Shown here one piece after another: positions 62,863-64,000 of a stretch of 64,000 nucleotides of DNA. The notes below the pieces were generated by a model. The model made no database searches. It had not been told where the DNA came from and saw nothing but the letters and a program-made list of their open reading frames with translations. The position numbers were made by a program, and so were the translations under genes. How positions within the stretch are numbered: position 1 is the first letter of the stretch; each line of letters opens with the position of its first letter. The stretch comes from Phaeosaccion multiseriatum (lineage: Eukaryota; Ochrophyta, other classes): positions 62,001 to 126,000 of the forward strand of contig OZ218963.1 in NCBI GenBank assembly GCA_965112735.1, written 5' to 3'.

Positions 62863-64000
62863 CAGCACACAGAGAGAGAGAATACAACTCGCCTGCATAT
62901 ACACATCATTCTTTCCCCTGAGATCCGCCCACGGCAGCCCCGAGACCCTGATGAACTCGATCCGCAGCTGCCGCTTCGTGGGGGCGCCCATCTCTCCTTG
63001 CCCCTGGCTGCCCCCCATCCTGGGCGAGTGAGGAGGGATGCCCATCCTGGCTTCGTACTCGTCGAGCCATTGCACGTCCACCTCCACCTCTCCCTTAGGG
63101 AGGGGCAGCCCGTTGCGGCTGAGCTGTAGAACGCTCCCCCTTCCTCCCTGCCGCGTGAGCAGGCCCGTGTCGAGGAGCACCTCACCGAGCAAGTCGTCCT
63201 TCTTGCCCCTGCGAGTTGGTGATACGGCAGGGGCGGCGACGGAGGGCATCGCGTTAAGCGGCAGACAGAGGGCAGACAGGCAGGACCAGTGGTATACCAA
63301 GGAAGGAAGGAAGGAAGGAAGGGAGGGAGGGAGGGAGGGAGGGAGGGATATTAGGCAGCAGCGCTCTTGACCGTGACCATCCTCTAGCACACACGCTGCC
63401 ATCAGCCTCCTCCCATGCCTATACGCTGCTCACATATCGTAGTCCATGACCCTGCAGATGAGCGGCACTCCCAGCTCCGTAGACACCACGAGCACCCCGC
63501 GCTTGTCCGAGCTCGGCGTGGCGAAGAAGAAGTCGCTGCCCGCCTCCTCGATGACGCTTGTCTTGTTGAGCGGTCCAGCCACGCAGGTCTGGTACTCCGC
63601 ATACTCCTTGCTGTGCGAGTGGTGCACGAAACGCCGCTTCGTCCCCTTCTCGCCCGTCTCTTGCACCACCTCCTGCCAGCGAGATAAAGGAGAATGGAGA
63701 GGGGGAGAGGAAGAAGAAAAGAGGAAGGAAAAAGAGGAAAAGGAAAAGGAAAAGAGTGGTGCGCTGAGGGGATGTGCATGGGACGAGAGAACAAGCCTTG
63801 CAACGAAACAACAAACTCACAATCGCCCTCTTACCGTCCATCTGCAATGCCCTTTGCCCTCAATCTTGAGCTGCACGCCCTTGCAGGTGGTGTTTGCGAT
63901 GGTGGTGAGATGGAGGACGCCCTTCACCGTCTCTCCGGCATAGTATGTATACCTCTCCAGCATGATGCGAAAGTCTATCACGCTCATATTCATCGTGCTC
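59427..64000 (-). CDS. Arrestin-like protein, copy 2 (nonsense codon in last exon; 5' end outside window)
   Basis: Exons <64000-63835, 63672-63434, 63208-62893, 62624-62357, 62054-61957, 61469-61333, 61129-61048, 60714-60589 and 60224-59427 mirror copy 1. Exon 4 stays in frame into GYVRYSVYSFIDI, so the arrestin N-domain is intact. In the last exon codon 20 is TAG (60167-60165), where copy 1 has GAG. Translation would end there and lose the remaining 245 or so residues, including LVWSYVVAVSL and the PPAYTPTY tail, although that downstream frame remains open. The exon 2 linker differs from copy 1 (EVVQETGEKGTKRRFV instead of EEHGTGDDRRVE). A GC donor follows exon 3 (62892-62891). The product is either a truncated protein or a decaying copy. 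Confidence 0.82.
60340..60500. repeat. GTGAGTGAGTGAGT array in arrestin copy 2 intron
   Basis: The last intron of copy 2 contains about 160 bases of GTGAGTGA units. Copy 1 has a shorter form at 52698-52780. GTGTCAGGACAG motif copies lie between the array and the last exon. Confidence 0.88.

Larger units (their letters stand above)
58814..64000. repeat. Segmental duplication, copy 2 (continues past window)
   Basis: The block begins near GTCGAGACCGACCATTCACC and follows 51153-56590 in order and orientation. A nine-base GACCATTCG segment present in copy 1 near 51165 is missing here. The window ends inside the first coding exon. Confidence 0.95.

Overview
This window is nuclear DNA of a GC-rich, intron-dense microbial eukaryote, most likely a photosynthetic alga with a complex (secondary) plastid. 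A bacterial-type translation initiation factor IF-2 (43837-50337) starts with a hydrophobic signal-like segment followed by a Ser/Arg-rich stretch, as in bipartite plastid presequences. A gene fragment at 58068-58549 resembles the C-terminus of the photosystem II assembly factor HCF136/Ycf48. A remnant with Cys/His repeats of the WRKY19-like type (37313-37657) recalls stramenopile genomes. The lineage is an inference; the splicing, coding capacity and domain motifs are read directly. Introns are mostly GT-AG, are filled with microsatellites and minisatellites, and three use GC-AG. The exon models given here were built by hand by matching donor and acceptor sites to reading phase; nine of the models or fragments keep phase throughout.

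Layout: (1) 1-5765, minus: XPG/Rad2 repair nuclease, cut off by the window start. (2) 6413-8592, plus: F-box-like/ankyrin protein. (3) 8910-13398, minus: Golgi glycosyltransferase joining a CAP59-type and a GT32-type domain with a lectin-like tail. (4) 14265-22810, plus: TRP-type cation channel of 20 exons with PH-like, ankyrin and IQ-like parts. (5) 23132-32522, minus: very large bifunctional L-fucokinase/GDP-fucose pyrophosphorylase. (6) 32778-36180, plus: membrane C-type lectin with a poly-Glu stalk. (7) 37935-43055, minus: Golgi-type histidine phosphatase. (8) 43837-50337, plus: plastid IF-2 with an RGG-type N-terminus. (9) 51779-56584 and 59427-64000, minus: two tandem copies of an arrestin-like gene with C2-like sequence inside the arrestin fold. 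Between the copies lies the HCF136-like fragment. The first eight genes alternate strand, giving a series of divergent promoters and convergent 3' ends.

Functional links: the GDP-fucose enzyme, the fused glycosyltransferase, the phosphatase (nearest in motif layout to xylosyl phosphatases) and the lectin could all serve cell-surface glycans, but no operon-like coupling is implied.

The most unusual aspect is a set of dispersed short motifs that recur in introns, intergenic DNA and exons: GGCAGTGGATGG, GTTGGTGATACAG, GTGTCAGGACAG and GGC(A/G)TATGGGC. The first two often abut 3' splice sites. The first is also translated in all three frames (MAVDG, WQWM, DGSGW) in unrelated proteins. Each family also has local tandem amplifications. 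The two arrestin copies carry different lesions: a one-base frame slip at a G-run in copy 1 and a TAG stop in copy 2.
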